The notes under the pieces were generated by a model. That model was given only the letters and a program-made list of their open reading frames with translations, did not search any database and was not told the origin of the DNA. From the NCBI GenBank assembly GCA_043743335.1, contig JAYTWR010000028.1, forward strand, positions 1 to 64,000: a stretch of 64,000 bases of DNA. Direction: 5' to 3'. Shown here piece by piece: positions 35,326 through 43,745 of this stretch (position 1 is the stretch's first letter; each line of letters begins with the position of its first letter). Source of the DNA: UBA5216 sp043743335. Lineage in GTDB: Bacteria > Pseudomonadota > Gammaproteobacteria > Burkholderiales > SG8-41. The translations under genes and the position numbers were made by a program.

Positions 35326-36597
35326 ATGCCCAAAGCGTTAGTCATCGGCGGATCGCTGGGTGGTCTGCTGGCCGCTAACTTGCTGCGATCCATCGACTGG
35401 AAGGTGCAGGTGTTCGAACGTGTCGGTGACGATTTGGCGAGTCGCGGTGCGGGTATCGGCACGCACGACGAGTTGCTCGACATCATGGCGCGGGTGGGGA
35501 TTACGGTGGATGCGTCCATTGGCGTGCAGCCGGAATCCCGTACGTGCATAGGCCGCGACGGCAAAATGCAGCACCGCATGCCGCGCCCGCGCATTTTGAG
35601 CTCGTGGGGACGGCTGTATCGTGCGTTGAAAGACGCTTTCCCGGTGGACGACTATTACTTCAACAAGTCACTGGTGTCATTCACGGATGATGCGTCGGGT
35701 GTTACGGCGCGTTTCGCCGATGGCAGCACGGCGCAGGGTGATCTGATTATCGGCGCAGACGGTATACGTTCCACCGTGCGTGCGCAAAGCATGCCGGACG
35801 TGCAGCCGCTTTACGCTGGCTACGTCGCATGGCGCGGCATGGTGCCGGAGGCGTCGTTGCCCGAGGCCTTGCATCGCGAAATGTTCGCGCACAATATGGT
35901 GTGCTACCCGGATGGCGACGCGATGACAGCTTATGCGGTGCCAGGGCCGAACAACGATGTGCGTCCCGGCCATCGCGCCTACAACTGGGTGTGGTACCAC
36001 CCGGTGAATGCAGCGGGGCTGGCAGCGCTGTGTACGGATGCCCATGGCGTGTGTCATGGCATGGCCATCCCGCCGGCCTTGATCCGCATTGAGGCGATCG
36101 CAGAAATGCTTGCTACCGCGCGCCGCGCTCTAGCCCCACAGTGCGTGCAGGTGATTGAGCTAACGCCGCAGCCGTTCTTTCAGGCTATTTTCGATCTGGA
36201 GTCGCCGCGGCTGTACCACGGGCGCGCGGCGCTGCTGGGTGATGCTGCGTTTGTGGCGCGGCCGCACGTTGGGATGGGCGTGACCAAAGCGGCGCTGGAT
36301 GCGAAGAGCCTGGCGGATGCGCTGGGGCAATTGGGCGATATCGATGCGGCGCTGGCGCAATATCACACGCAACAGCATCTTTTCGGCACGCGTGTGATTG
36401 CGCGCGCACGCAAGGTCGGTGCGCACTTGGGCGCGCAGGCCACCAAGCCGCCAGAGACCTGGACGCCGGAGGAGCGACACAACGACCCGCTGCTCATGAT
36501 GAATGCCAGCGGTGCGCGGTTGCGTGATGTGCCGGAGTTGATTGAACTGGTGCGGGCGAACTGGGGTGATACCACGCCCGCACGGGCGCGCGCTTAG
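35326..36597 (+). CDS. FAD-dependent aromatic hydroxylase, 2,6-dihydroxypyridine hydroxylase-like
   Basis: A 423-residue group A flavoprotein monooxygenase. It has an N-terminal dinucleotide fold (ALVIGGSLGGLLAANLL), the middle DLIIGADGIRSTVR motif (DG fingerprint) and the C-terminal GRAALLGDAAFVARPHVGMG motif. The GYVAWRG and NWVWYHPV stretches resemble the 2,6-dihydroxypyridine 3-hydroxylase branch of nicotine catabolism rather than p-hydroxybenzoate hydroxylase. These enzymes use NAD(P)H and oxygen to hydroxylate an aromatic ring. A clear AAGGAG precedes the ATG. The Bug gene follows after 6 bp. The real substrate is unknown; an N-heteroaromatic is a reasonable guess. Confidence 0.87.
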   Translation: MPKALVIGGSLGGLLAANLLRSIDWKVQVFERVGDDLASRGAGIGTHDELLDIMARVGITVDASIGVQPESRTCIGRDGKMQHRMPRPRILSSWGRLYRALKDAFPVDDYYFNKSLVSFTDDASGVTARFADGSTAQGDLIIGADGIRSTVRAQSMPDVQPLYAGYVAWRGMVPEASLPEALHREMFAHNMVCYPDGDAMTAYAVPGPNNDVRPGHRAYNWVWYHPVNAAGLAALCTDAHGVCHGMAIPPALIRIEAIAEMLATARRALAPQCVQVIELTPQPFFQAIFDLESPRLYHGRAALLGDAAFVARPHVGMGVTKAALDAKSLADALGQLGDIDAALAQYHTQQHLFGTRVIARARKVGAHLGAQATKPPETWTPEERHNDPLLMMNASGARLRDVPELIELVRANWGDTTPARARA

Positions 36598-36603
36598 AGG
36601 TTA

Positions 36604-37611
36604 GTGAAAACAAAGGTCGATATGCGCCGTAGATTCGCGATCGTGATGGGTGTGTTCGGGGCGTGCCTGCCGTTCGCCGCTGTGGCGCAAAAGGATGCCA
36701 CTGCCTACCCCAATCGTGTGGTGACGCTGGTGAATCCATTCTCGCCGGGGGCCAGCACCGACATCGTCGCACGGCTGATTGCGCAAAAGCTCAGCGAGTC
36801 GTGGGCCCAAACCATGGTGGTCGAGAATCGTCCCGGCGCAAGCGGCATGATCGGTCTGGCGGCCGTGGCGCGGGCACCGGCAGACGGGCATATGCTGGGC
36901 ATGATTATCATCACACACGCAACCGCCGTGGCGCTGCAAGGCGGCAAAGTCACGCTCGATTTGGTGCGCGATTTCGCGCACATCACCCAAGTGGCTTCAC
37001 AGCCTTACACGTTGGTGGTGAATCCGAGTTTGCCGGTGCGTTCCGTGCGCGAGCTTATCGCCCTCGCCAAAGCCAAACCGGGCGCGTTGACCTACGGCTC
37101 ATCGGGTGTCGGCAGTGCGCTGCATCTCGCGGGAGAGTTGCTGGCGGCGCAAACCAAAGTGCAATTCACGCATGTGCCGTACAAGGGCGCCGCACCCGCG
37201 CTGTCGGATGTGGCAGGCGGTCATCTGGCGATGCTATTTACCACGCGCATGTCGGCGCAGGCGATGGTAGCGGCCAAACGTGTGCGTGCGATAGCGGTCA
37301 CGTCCACAGAGCGCGTGGCCGGCGCGCCGGATCTGCCCACGGTGCAGGAATCCGGTGTGACCGGGCCGTTTGAAGTAAATGGTTGGTATGGCATAGGCGC
37401 GCCCCCCGCTACGCCTGCTTCGGTCGTGGAGCGACTCAATCAGGACATCAATCGCGTGCTGAAACTGCCGGACGTGCGCGAGCGTATGGCCGCTGAAGGC
37501 ACGTTGGCGGTGGGTAGCACCCCCGCGCAATTTGCCGAGCTGGTGCGCGCAGATGTCGAAAAGTGGCGGCGCACCATTCAGCAAGCGGGGATTGCGCCGG
37601 TTGCGCCCTGA
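36604..37611 (+). CDS. Bug/TctC-family periplasmic binding protein
   Basis: A 335-residue Bug receptor. The signal peptide is MRRRFAIVMGVFGACLPFAAVAQ, and the family blocks are YPNRVVTLVNPFSPGASTDIVAR, VVENRPGASGMIG and HVPYKGAAPALSDV. Two starts are possible: the GTG at 36604, preceded by AGAGGT, or the ATG at 36622, preceded by AAAGGT; the latter gives a cleaner signal peptide. It sits 6 bp after the flavoprotein hydroxylase gene, so the two are probably co-transcribed and the receptor probably binds a compound of that pathway. Confidence 0.92.
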   Translation: MKTKVDMRRRFAIVMGVFGACLPFAAVAQKDATAYPNRVVTLVNPFSPGASTDIVARLIAQKLSESWAQTMVVENRPGASGMIGLAAVARAPADGHMLGMIIITHATAVALQGGKVTLDLVRDFAHITQVASQPYTLVVNPSLPVRSVRELIALAKAKPGALTYGSSGVGSALHLAGELLAAQTKVQFTHVPYKGAAPALSDVAGGHLAMLFTTRMSAQAMVAAKRVRAIAVTSTERVAGAPDLPTVQESGVTGPFEVNGWYGIGAPPATPASVVERLNQDINRVLKLPDVRERMAAEGTLAVGSTPAQFAELVRADVEKWRRTIQQAGIAPVAP

Positions 37612-37699
37612 CGGGGCAAACTCAGGATGAAATCAATGCCCGTCGAATACCACCATGCTGAACCAGCAACCGCGTCAGATGGCGACCGACCGCCGTGTT

Positions 37700-38617
37700 T
37701 TAGTGAACCGCGCTGCCCCTCTCCAGCGCACGCGACAAAAATCCCGGCTCAAACATTTTCGGCGTGGTCATCACCTGACAGCGCAGCATCATGCGGTGCT
37801 CGTCCGGGCCGTAATCGGGTACGGCGTTGTGCAGCGTACCGATGTGTTCCCAAATCAGCAGGTCGTTCACCTGCCACTGGTGGCGGTAAATATATTGATC
37901 TTGTAGTTGGTGCTTGAACAGCAGGTCGAGCACGCGGTCGCTTTCAGTTGCGTCGAGTTCGTTGATGCGGATGGCGTAGCCGGGGTTGCAGTAAAGCACC
38001 GTATGGCCGGTTAACGGATGCGTCATGAAGATGGGGTGCACCACGGGCGGGCGCTGGGCGCGCTGTTCGGGCGTTAGCGGCGGACGACTGCTGCCGTGAT
38101 TCATGCGCATGTTGTCCCAGAATTTGTTGAAGTCGTGCGTGGCGGTCATGCCAGCTAGGCGCGCTTTCCATTCGGGTGCGAGGCCTTCGTAAGCGGCGCG
38201 CATATTGGCGAATAACGTATCCCCCAGCGCCTGCCCGTCCCGGACGGGCACCTTGACCGCGTACAGCGTATTGACGAAACCGACGGTCTCGCGGTACGTC
38301 ATGTCGGTGTGCCAATCTTGCCCGGCATCGGCGAGCCCGATGGGTTTGCCGTTTTCCGTGACGTTCGAGAGGATGCCCACTTCGCGCGCATCAGGGTGGC
38401 GAAAACCTTCGCTCACCCCTACCTGTATGGGGCCGAAACGCCGCGAAAAATCACGCAGCGCGGCTGCACCCAACTGCTGCCGAGGAAACCGCAGCACACT
38501 GTGCGTGCCCAGCGCCTGCAAGGTTTGCGCAAAATCGGCCTTGGAGAGCGGCTGTGCGAGATCCACGCCGGTGATCGTTGCGCCGAGAATTTTGCCGGTG
38601 GGTGTAATGGTTAGCAT
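37700..38617 (-). CDS. TauD/TfdA-family Fe(II)/2-oxoglutarate dioxygenase
   Basis: A 305-residue non-haem iron oxygenase. The metal-binding HxD is in WHTDMTYRET, the distal His in HIGTLHNAVPDY, and the 2-oxoglutarate-binding Arg in HRMMLRCQ. Family members hydroxylate sulfonates, aryloxyalkanoates, amines or related compounds. It is the last gene of a three-gene leftward set (monooxygenase 40862, Bug 39670, this gene) with gaps of 13 and 30 bp, which argues for one transcript and one pathway. It is convergent with the rightward catabolic set, 88 bp apart. Confidence 0.9.
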   Translation of the reverse strand: MLTITPTGKILGATITGVDLAQPLSKADFAQTLQALGTHSVLRFPRQQLGAAALRDFSRRFGPIQVGVSEGFRHPDAREVGILSNVTENGKPIGLADAGQDWHTDMTYRETVGFVNTLYAVKVPVRDGQALGDTLFANMRAAYEGLAPEWKARLAGMTATHDFNKFWDNMRMNHGSSRPPLTPEQRAQRPPVVHPIFMTHPLTGHTVLYCNPGYAIRINELDATESDRVLDLLFKHQLQDQYIYRHQWQVNDLLIWEHIGTLHNAVPDYGPDEHRMMLRCQVMTTPKMFEPGFLSRALERGSAVH

Positions 38618-38647
38618 CGTGCTGCTCCTTCTCGTCTGACCTAAAGT

Positions 38648-39670
38648 TTATTCGGGTTTGATGCCGGCGGTGCGCAGCACTCTGCGCCAGCGCTCTGCGT
38701 CGCTCACCAAAAAGCGTTGAAAGTCTTCCGGCGTGCCGCCGACCAATGTTTGACCGTAGGTCTCGGCGCGTTTTTTCAGTGCGCCGGATTCCATGGATTT
38801 GCGAATCACCGCCGAGAGTCTATCGACGATGGCGCGATTGACGCCCGCCGGGGCGAGCATGCCGCTCCACGACTGGGCTTCTTCAAAGCCGGCGTAGTTG
38901 AGTTCTTTCATCGTCGGCACGTCGGGGTAAAGTGAATGACGTTGCGGTGTGGTGATGCCGAGCGCGCGTACACGCTTGGCGACGACGTATTCGTGTAACC
39001 CGCCCATCGGGTGAAAAATATACGACACCTGCCCGGCAATCACATCCACCAACGCCGGGCCGTTGCCGCGAAACGGCACGTGCGTCATGTTGACGCCGGC
39101 TTGGCTGCGAAAAAGTTCTGCTGTCAGATGCGCCGAGCCGCCGATACCGGCCGAGCCAAACGTGATGCCGCCGGGGTTTGCCTTTGCCGTCTGCACCAAA
39201 TCCTGCAGCGATTGCCACGGTTGCGCGGCACCAACCACCAGCACCGAGGAGCTGAACAACGCCAGCGTGATGGGCGTGAAATCCTTGATCGGGTCGTAGC
39301 CCGGGTTTTTCATCAGCAGTGAATTAATGGTGTGATTGAGCGAGTTGTAAATCAGCGTGTAGCCGTCGGGTGTGGCGCGGGCGGCGGCGACCGTGCCGAT
39401 TTGCGCGTTGGCACCAGTGCGATTTTCCACAATCACACTCTGGCCCAGCATGATCGACATGTCCTGTGCCAGCGTGCGAGCGATGCCGTCGGTTGGCCCG
39501 CCTGCGGCGAAGCCGACGAGAATGCGTATCGGCTTGCTGGGGTAGCCTTGCGCCGCGTTTGCCGGTGCGGTCTGCGCCATCGCCGCATGTGGCCACCCTG
39601 CAAGCATCAAAGCCGGCAGCGCTGCCAGCAACGGCAGGGACTGCCACTGGCACAGGCGCGGCATTGCCAT
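38648..39670 (-). CDS. Bug/TctC-family periplasmic binding protein
   Basis: A 340-residue Bug receptor with a long signal peptide (about 33 residues, ending PHAAMAQ). The blocks YPSKPIRILVGFAAGGPTDGIAR, VIVENRTGANAQIG and VPFRGNGPALVDVIAGQV are typical. It lies between the acyl-CoA dehydrogenase-fold monooxygenase gene (13 bp upstream) and the TauD-type dioxygenase gene (30 bp downstream). It is therefore probably the receptor for the substrate of these two oxygenases. Confidence 0.92.
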   Translation of the reverse strand: MAMPRLCQWQSLPLLAALPALMLAGWPHAAMAQTAPANAAQGYPSKPIRILVGFAAGGPTDGIARTLAQDMSIMLGQSVIVENRTGANAQIGTVAAARATPDGYTLIYNSLNHTINSLLMKNPGYDPIKDFTPITLALFSSSVLVVGAAQPWQSLQDLVQTAKANPGGITFGSAGIGGSAHLTAELFRSQAGVNMTHVPFRGNGPALVDVIAGQVSYIFHPMGGLHEYVVAKRVRALGITTPQRHSLYPDVPTMKELNYAGFEEAQSWSGMLAPAGVNRAIVDRLSAVIRKSMESGALKKRAETYGQTLVGGTPEDFQRFLVSDAERWRRVLRTAGIKPE

Positions 39671-39683
39671 GGCTGGTGGGCGC

Positions 39684-40862
39684 TTAAATCCGGCCCTCGT
39701 CGATCGGCAGACCCAACAGGTAATTACCCACCAGTTCGTAGTGGGAGAGGCGTCCCTGCAAATGCTGGGTGATGACGTGAATGTCTTGAAAGTGCCGCTG
39801 AATCACGTCGCCTTCGAATATGGCGCTGCCGCCGCACTGCGCGTATATCCCTTCGACGACCTGCGCGCCGACCCGAATAGCGTGTGTGCCTGCCAAACGC
39901 ACGGCAACGCGCTTTTCCAGACTGACTGAACCGTTTTGCACCACCTCTTCCCAAATTTCGTTTACCGCTTCCATTAGAAACGCGCGCGCGGAGCGTAACT
40001 GCGCCTCGGCCAGGCCCACGGTGAATTGACTGAGCGGTTGATCGCGCAGCAAACCGGTGAGGTGGCGTGGCGCTTTGGCACCGGCGAGTTCATAAAACGC
40101 TTCAATGCAACTGCGGGCAACGGCCAAGGCCACGATGCCGTCGCCTGAGGCGAAGGTGAGTGTTTGCGGGATGCGATAGCGTTTGCCGTCGGTAATCAAT
40201 GTATCGCGCGAGGTCAGCACGGTGTGATCTTCGGGCACAAACACGTCGTTGACTTCAAACGTGTGTGTGCCGGTGCCGCGCATGCCGCGCGTTTTCCACG
40301 TGTCGTGTATGGTTGCGTTGCTCATGGGCATAAGGCAATAGCGCACTTCGGGCTTGCCGTTGCGTTGGCGTACCGCGCCGTTGTCGATGACTTGCGCGTG
40401 CGCCGCCACCCACGAGGCATGCCGACAGCCGGTGCTAAAGCCCTGATGCGCCGAGACGCGAAAGCCGCCCGGCACCACAATCGCCTTGCCGGTTGGCGTG
40501 GGGCTGTTGGACACCACGCTGCGTGGTGTATCAATCCAGATATCGCGCGCTGCCGCAGGTGGCATGAAGGCGGCAAACATAGCGAAGGTGGTGCCTTGAT
40601 TTAACGCCCACGCGGTGCTGGCGTCGGCCTTGGCGATTTCTTCGATCACCTGTACTTGCGTTGGCAAATCGGCTTCACCGCCGCCGATGGCGCGCGGCAC
40701 GGACATCAAAAACAGGCCAGCATCGGCCATCGCTTCAAATAGCGGGCGCGGCAACTCACGGTTAGCTTCGATGTCGTTGGCACTCGCGCGAACCATCGGT
40801 GCCAGTTTGCGCGCGGCATCGAGCGGGGAGATGGGGGTGGTGTTTGCGGGCATGGTGTCCAT
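39684..40862 (-). CDS. acyl-CoA dehydrogenase-fold flavin monooxygenase
   Basis: A 392-residue relative of the product of 97-1332. Shared landmarks are LDAARKLAPMVRASANDIEANRELP-type N-terminal helices, a DASTAWALNQGTT block, TRGMRGTGTHTFEVNDVFVPE in the beta domain, and a C-terminal segment VIQRHFQDIHVITQH. As group D flavin monooxygenases need a reductase partner and none is encoded beside it, a reductase elsewhere must be assumed. It is the first gene of the leftward oxygenase-Bug-dioxygenase set. An in-frame ATG three codons downstream of the chosen start is an alternative. Confidence 0.85.
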   Translation of the reverse strand: MDTMPANTTPISPLDAARKLAPMVRASANDIEANRELPRPLFEAMADAGLFLMSVPRAIGGGEADLPTQVQVIEEIAKADASTAWALNQGTTFAMFAAFMPPAAARDIWIDTPRSVVSNSPTPTGKAIVVPGGFRVSAHQGFSTGCRHASWVAAHAQVIDNGAVRQRNGKPEVRYCLMPMSNATIHDTWKTRGMRGTGTHTFEVNDVFVPEDHTVLTSRDTLITDGKRYRIPQTLTFASGDGIVALAVARSCIEAFYELAGAKAPRHLTGLLRDQPLSQFTVGLAEAQLRSARAFLMEAVNEIWEEVVQNGSVSLEKRVAVRLAGTHAIRVGAQVVEGIYAQCGGSAIFEGDVIQRHFQDIHVITQHLQGRLSHYELVGNYLLGLPIDEGRI

Positions 40863-40906
40863 CGGGTGGGTGTCCGTTTAGGGAGATTGGCGCGATCGTT
40901 TTTCGT

Positions 40907-40932
40907 AACTAATTGATTTAAAACGATATTTA
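40907..40932 (+). repeat. dispersed AT-rich motif, copy i
   Basis: AACTAATTGATTTAAAACGA followed by TATTTA, about 45 bp upstream of the leftward monooxygenase gene and in the opposite orientation to it. The surrounding 40863-41115 holds no other recognisable element. Confidence 0.65.
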
Positions 40933-41115
40933 ATGAAAATTTGATCAGGGCTTCAATTTGCAAAAACCGTGTACGGCTTGATGTGTAGCGAGCTTTGCCA
41001 TGCCGTTATTGTCCGCGATGCCAGCGCTAACGTCATCCCATCAAGTCCATCGAATGGTCAAAACGCCCATGAATTTTTCAGCGGGCGGCGCACGCCGGCA
41101 TGTTGGCCGGTTGGC

Positions 41116-41727
41116 TCACGGGCGCACATCCCAGCGTAACAAACGGGCTTTGCCGGCGCTCAATTCGATTTCGCCGAAAGCGCCGGTGCGGATTTTGCGC
41201 GACGCAACGCCTTGTGCGCCCTCATCGCAGGCGTCGAGCAAAAAGCGCGCGATGCCGTTGCTGGTCACCACCAGCGTGACGTGATCGGGCGCATTCCGAT
41301 GCTGTGCGCGAAAAAATTCGCGCCATGATTGCACCAGTGACGGCGGGTCAAGCAGCCAGCCGTCCGGCACAACGCCGTCGCTTTCCCAGCGCGCCACCGC
41401 CGACTCGCCCAGTCGCGCACGCACCACCGATTCGGGTTGATCTTCATCCGGGCCGTAATCGATTTCGCGCAGGAATGCCACGCTGTGCGGTGCGACGGGT
41501 GTACCCATGGTTTGTAGTATCCGTTCTGCCGTCTGACGGGTTCGGCGCAGCGGCGAGCAAACGACTTCAGAAAACTTAACACCCGCCAGCGCGAAGTGCT
41601 GTCCCAGCTTCACCGCCTGTGCTTCGCCAGACGGTACCAGCGGCAAGTCCGTGCGGCCGCCGACGCGCCGCGGCTCCTCGCCGGCAAGGAAGGTGTTGCC
41701 GTGCCGTACACAAATCACTTTGGGCAT
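41116..41727 (-). CDS. histidine phosphatase (phosphoglycerate mutase-like)
   Basis: A 203-residue member of the histidine phosphatase superfamily. The phospho-acceptor His9 lies in the RHGNT motif at the N-terminus, with the SPLRRTRQTAE block near residue 60, EIDYGPDE near 90, and the second catalytic His replaced in position by VTSNGIARF near residue 155. The usual motif there is S-H-G, so the missing second His is odd and may lower or alter activity. Its ATG overlaps the stop codon of the KdsB-like gene by one base (TGATG), so the two are translated together and may act on the same metabolite. Confidence 0.82.
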   Translation of the reverse strand: MPKVICVRHGNTFLAGEEPRRVGGRTDLPLVPSGEAQAVKLGQHFALAGVKFSEVVCSPLRRTRQTAERILQTMGTPVAPHSVAFLREIDYGPDEDQPESVVRARLGESAVARWESDGVVPDGWLLDPPSLVQSWREFFRAQHRNAPDHVTLVVTSNGIARFLLDACDEGAQGVASRKIRTGAFGEIELSAGKARLLRWDVRP

Positions 41728-42539
41728 CAGGCGAGTTCCTGGTAGGGGTCGCCGTGAAGGTCGATCATGCGTTCTGCCAACTGTGCGTCTTCGAGGCTGT
41801 CGATGCCGGACATCGAAATTCTGGCCGGCGCGACTTCAAGGGCGCGGATGGTCATGCCGTTTTCGAGAAAGCGCAGTTGCTCAAGGCCTTCGAGCGCTTC
41901 GTAGCGCCCCGGCGGCAGAGCGCAAAATCGTTCCAGCGCGCTCATGCGATAGCCGTACAAGCCGATATGCCGGAACACAGGCGACAGGTCGCCGCTGTTG
42001 CGCAAAGCCGTCTCGCCCCGCACGGCGGGAATGATTTGTTTGGAAAACCAAAATGCCAAGCCATCCGCTGATCTTGCGCACGTGGTACCGCTAAACGGTG
42101 TGGTTTTTTTGCGGTCGCGTAAATCGTCCAGCGCTGCCCAATCGAGGCGCACAACCGGCGTGAATACATCGCCGCTGTCTCGCGCGGCGGAATCAATCAG
42201 CGTCTGCACGTGGGCCGGCTCGGCAAAGGGCACATCCCCTTGCAGATTGACAATAAAATCCGGCGCATGAGGATAGTGTTTCGCTGCGGCGAGCGCGCGC
42301 TCGGAACCGTTGCGAATATCGCCGGTGGTCATCACCGACTTGACGCCGATGGACTGGCAGTAACTCGCGATAGCGTCGTGATCGGTCGCGACCACGTAGT
42401 CGATGCTGCTGTCCTTTGCAGCCTGTTGCGCAATATTGGCGACACGCTGCACCAGCGTGCGACCACGGATGTCGTGTAGCGGCTTGCCGGGGAATCGCGT
42501 GGATCCGTAACGCGCGGGAATGACAATCAGGGTTTTCAT
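41727..42539 (-). CDS. CMP-Kdo synthetase (KdsB)-like cytidylyltransferase
   Basis: A 270-residue nucleotidyltransferase. The N-terminal VIPARYGSTRFPGKPL is the KdsB signature that binds CTP, followed by VVATDHDAIASYCQ, DFIVNLQGDVP, FRHIGLYGYR and LEGLEQLRFLENG. KdsB activates Kdo for the inner core of lipopolysaccharide. This copy is slightly longer than the usual 245-255 residues, and the VNLQGDVP block departs from the usual V-N-V-Q-G-D-E-P, so it may handle a different sugar acid. The start at 42539 is fixed by homology; the open frame upstream to 43082 is antisense to the MoxR gene. Confidence 0.82.
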   Translation of the reverse strand: MKTLIVIPARYGSTRFPGKPLHDIRGRTLVQRVANIAQQAAKDSSIDYVVATDHDAIASYCQSIGVKSVMTTGDIRNGSERALAAAKHYPHAPDFIVNLQGDVPFAEPAHVQTLIDSAARDSGDVFTPVVRLDWAALDDLRDRKKTTPFSGTTCARSADGLAFWFSKQIIPAVRGETALRNSGDLSPVFRHIGLYGYRMSALERFCALPPGRYEALEGLEQLRFLENGMTIRALEVAPARISMSGIDSLEDAQLAERMIDLHGDPYQELA

Positions 42540-42690
42540 GGACAGTGTGTGAAGAAGGCTGCGTCGGCAACGGTGGTGTTCAGTGCGCAAGATTATGGCG
42601 CAAAGCCTGATGATGCTCCATGCCTTGTAACGTGCAGTGTCAATTTCCCAAGTGCCCGGAAGCAAATCCGCGAATGTGGCAAACTCAAGC

Positions 42691-42745
42691 CTCTGCGCTC
42701 TACACTCTGCACTCTGCACTCCCCCTACACTCTGCACTCTCCCTA
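42691..42745. repeat. CACTCTG-rich tandem repeat in a divergent spacer
   Basis: CTACACTCTGCACTCT occurs at 42700-42715 and again at 42725-42740, and each copy contains shorter 7-bp CACTCTG echoes. The tract lies 30 bp before the MoxR start and is strongly pyrimidine-rich on this strand. It is untranslated in the chosen gene models. Confidence 0.75.
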
Positions 42746-42776
42746 CCCTCTTATCGTAGAACCACAAAGTCATCTT

Positions 42777-43745
42777 ATGCCAAAAGTACCAGAAAACGTC
42801 GCTGGCGGTAAAACCCTGCAATCCATAGAAGAAGTCGATGCGGGTTTGGGCGCGGCGGGCTATATCGCCAGCCGTCAGATTTCTACGGCCATTTATCTCG
42901 CCCACCATTTGCAAAAGCCCATACTGGTGGAGGGGCCGGCTGGCGTCGGCAAGACGGAACTGGCCAAATCGGTGGCCGCTTGGATGAATCTGCCGCTGAT
43001 TCGCATGCAGTGCTACGAAGGGCTGGACGAATCCAAGGCGCTGTACGAATGGAAATACGGCAAGCAACTGCTGTATACGCAAATCCTCAAGGAAAAAGTC
43101 GGCTCGGTCATCGGCGAATCGGATAACCTCGCTGTTGCCCTAGACAAGCTGCATGCCTTTGGCGACATTTTTTTCTCACGCAATTTTCTGGAGCCGCGGC
43201 CTTTGCTACGTGCTCTGGAACAACCCGGCGGCGCTGTGCTGCTGATCGACGAAATTGACAAGTCCGATCAAGAGTTCGAGGCGTTTTTGCTGGAAATCTT
43301 GTCGGATTACCAGGTAACCGTGCCTGAAATCGGCAGCATATCGGCGCTGGTGCCGCCCATTGTGCTGCTGACTTCGAACTCCACCCGCGATTTGGGCGAC
43401 GCACTAAAGCGCCGCTGCCTGCACCTGCACATCGGTTTTCCCGACGAGCGGCTTGAGGCGCGCATTATTGCCTCGCGCGTGCCGGGTATCGATGCGCGGC
43501 TGTTAAAACAGTTGGTCAGTTTTGTGCAGCAATTGCGCGCTTTAGATCTCAAAAAGCTGCCGTCGGTGAGCGAGACCATCGACTGGGCCAAGGTGATGGT
43601 GTTGATGCACACGTCCGTGCTGGAAGTGGCTGTGGTGCGCGACACCTTGAACGTGTTGCTGAAATTCGAGGCAGATATCGAGGCCGCAGGCAAGCAGTTG
43701 GCCAGCATGACGCAAAAGGCGCAGCGCGAGGCCGGCATCGCGTGA
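42777..43745 (+). CDS. MoxR-family AAA+ ATPase
   Basis: A 322-residue AAA+ ATPase of the MoxR group. Walker A is GPAGVGKT (residues 53-60), Walker B is AVLLIDEIDKSD, sensor 1 is VLLTSNSTRDL, and the RRCLHLHIGFPD block corresponds to the arginine-finger/sensor region. MoxR proteins act as chaperones that, with a VWA partner, insert metal cofactors or activate enzyme complexes. The VWA gene follows with a GTGA overlap, the standard partner arrangement. The ATG at 42777 is preferred to the frame opening at 42549, which runs through the CACTCTG repeats. Confidence 0.92.
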   Translation: MPKVPENVAGGKTLQSIEEVDAGLGAAGYIASRQISTAIYLAHHLQKPILVEGPAGVGKTELAKSVAAWMNLPLIRMQCYEGLDESKALYEWKYGKQLLYTQILKEKVGSVIGESDNLAVALDKLHAFGDIFFSRNFLEPRPLLRALEQPGGAVLLIDEIDKSDQEFEAFLLEILSDYQVTVPEIGSISALVPPIVLLTSNSTRDLGDALKRRCLHLHIGFPDERLEARIIASRVPGIDARLLKQLVSFVQQLRALDLKKLPSVSETIDWAKVMVLMHTSVLEVAVVRDTLNVLLKFEADIEAAGKQLASMTQKAQREAGIA

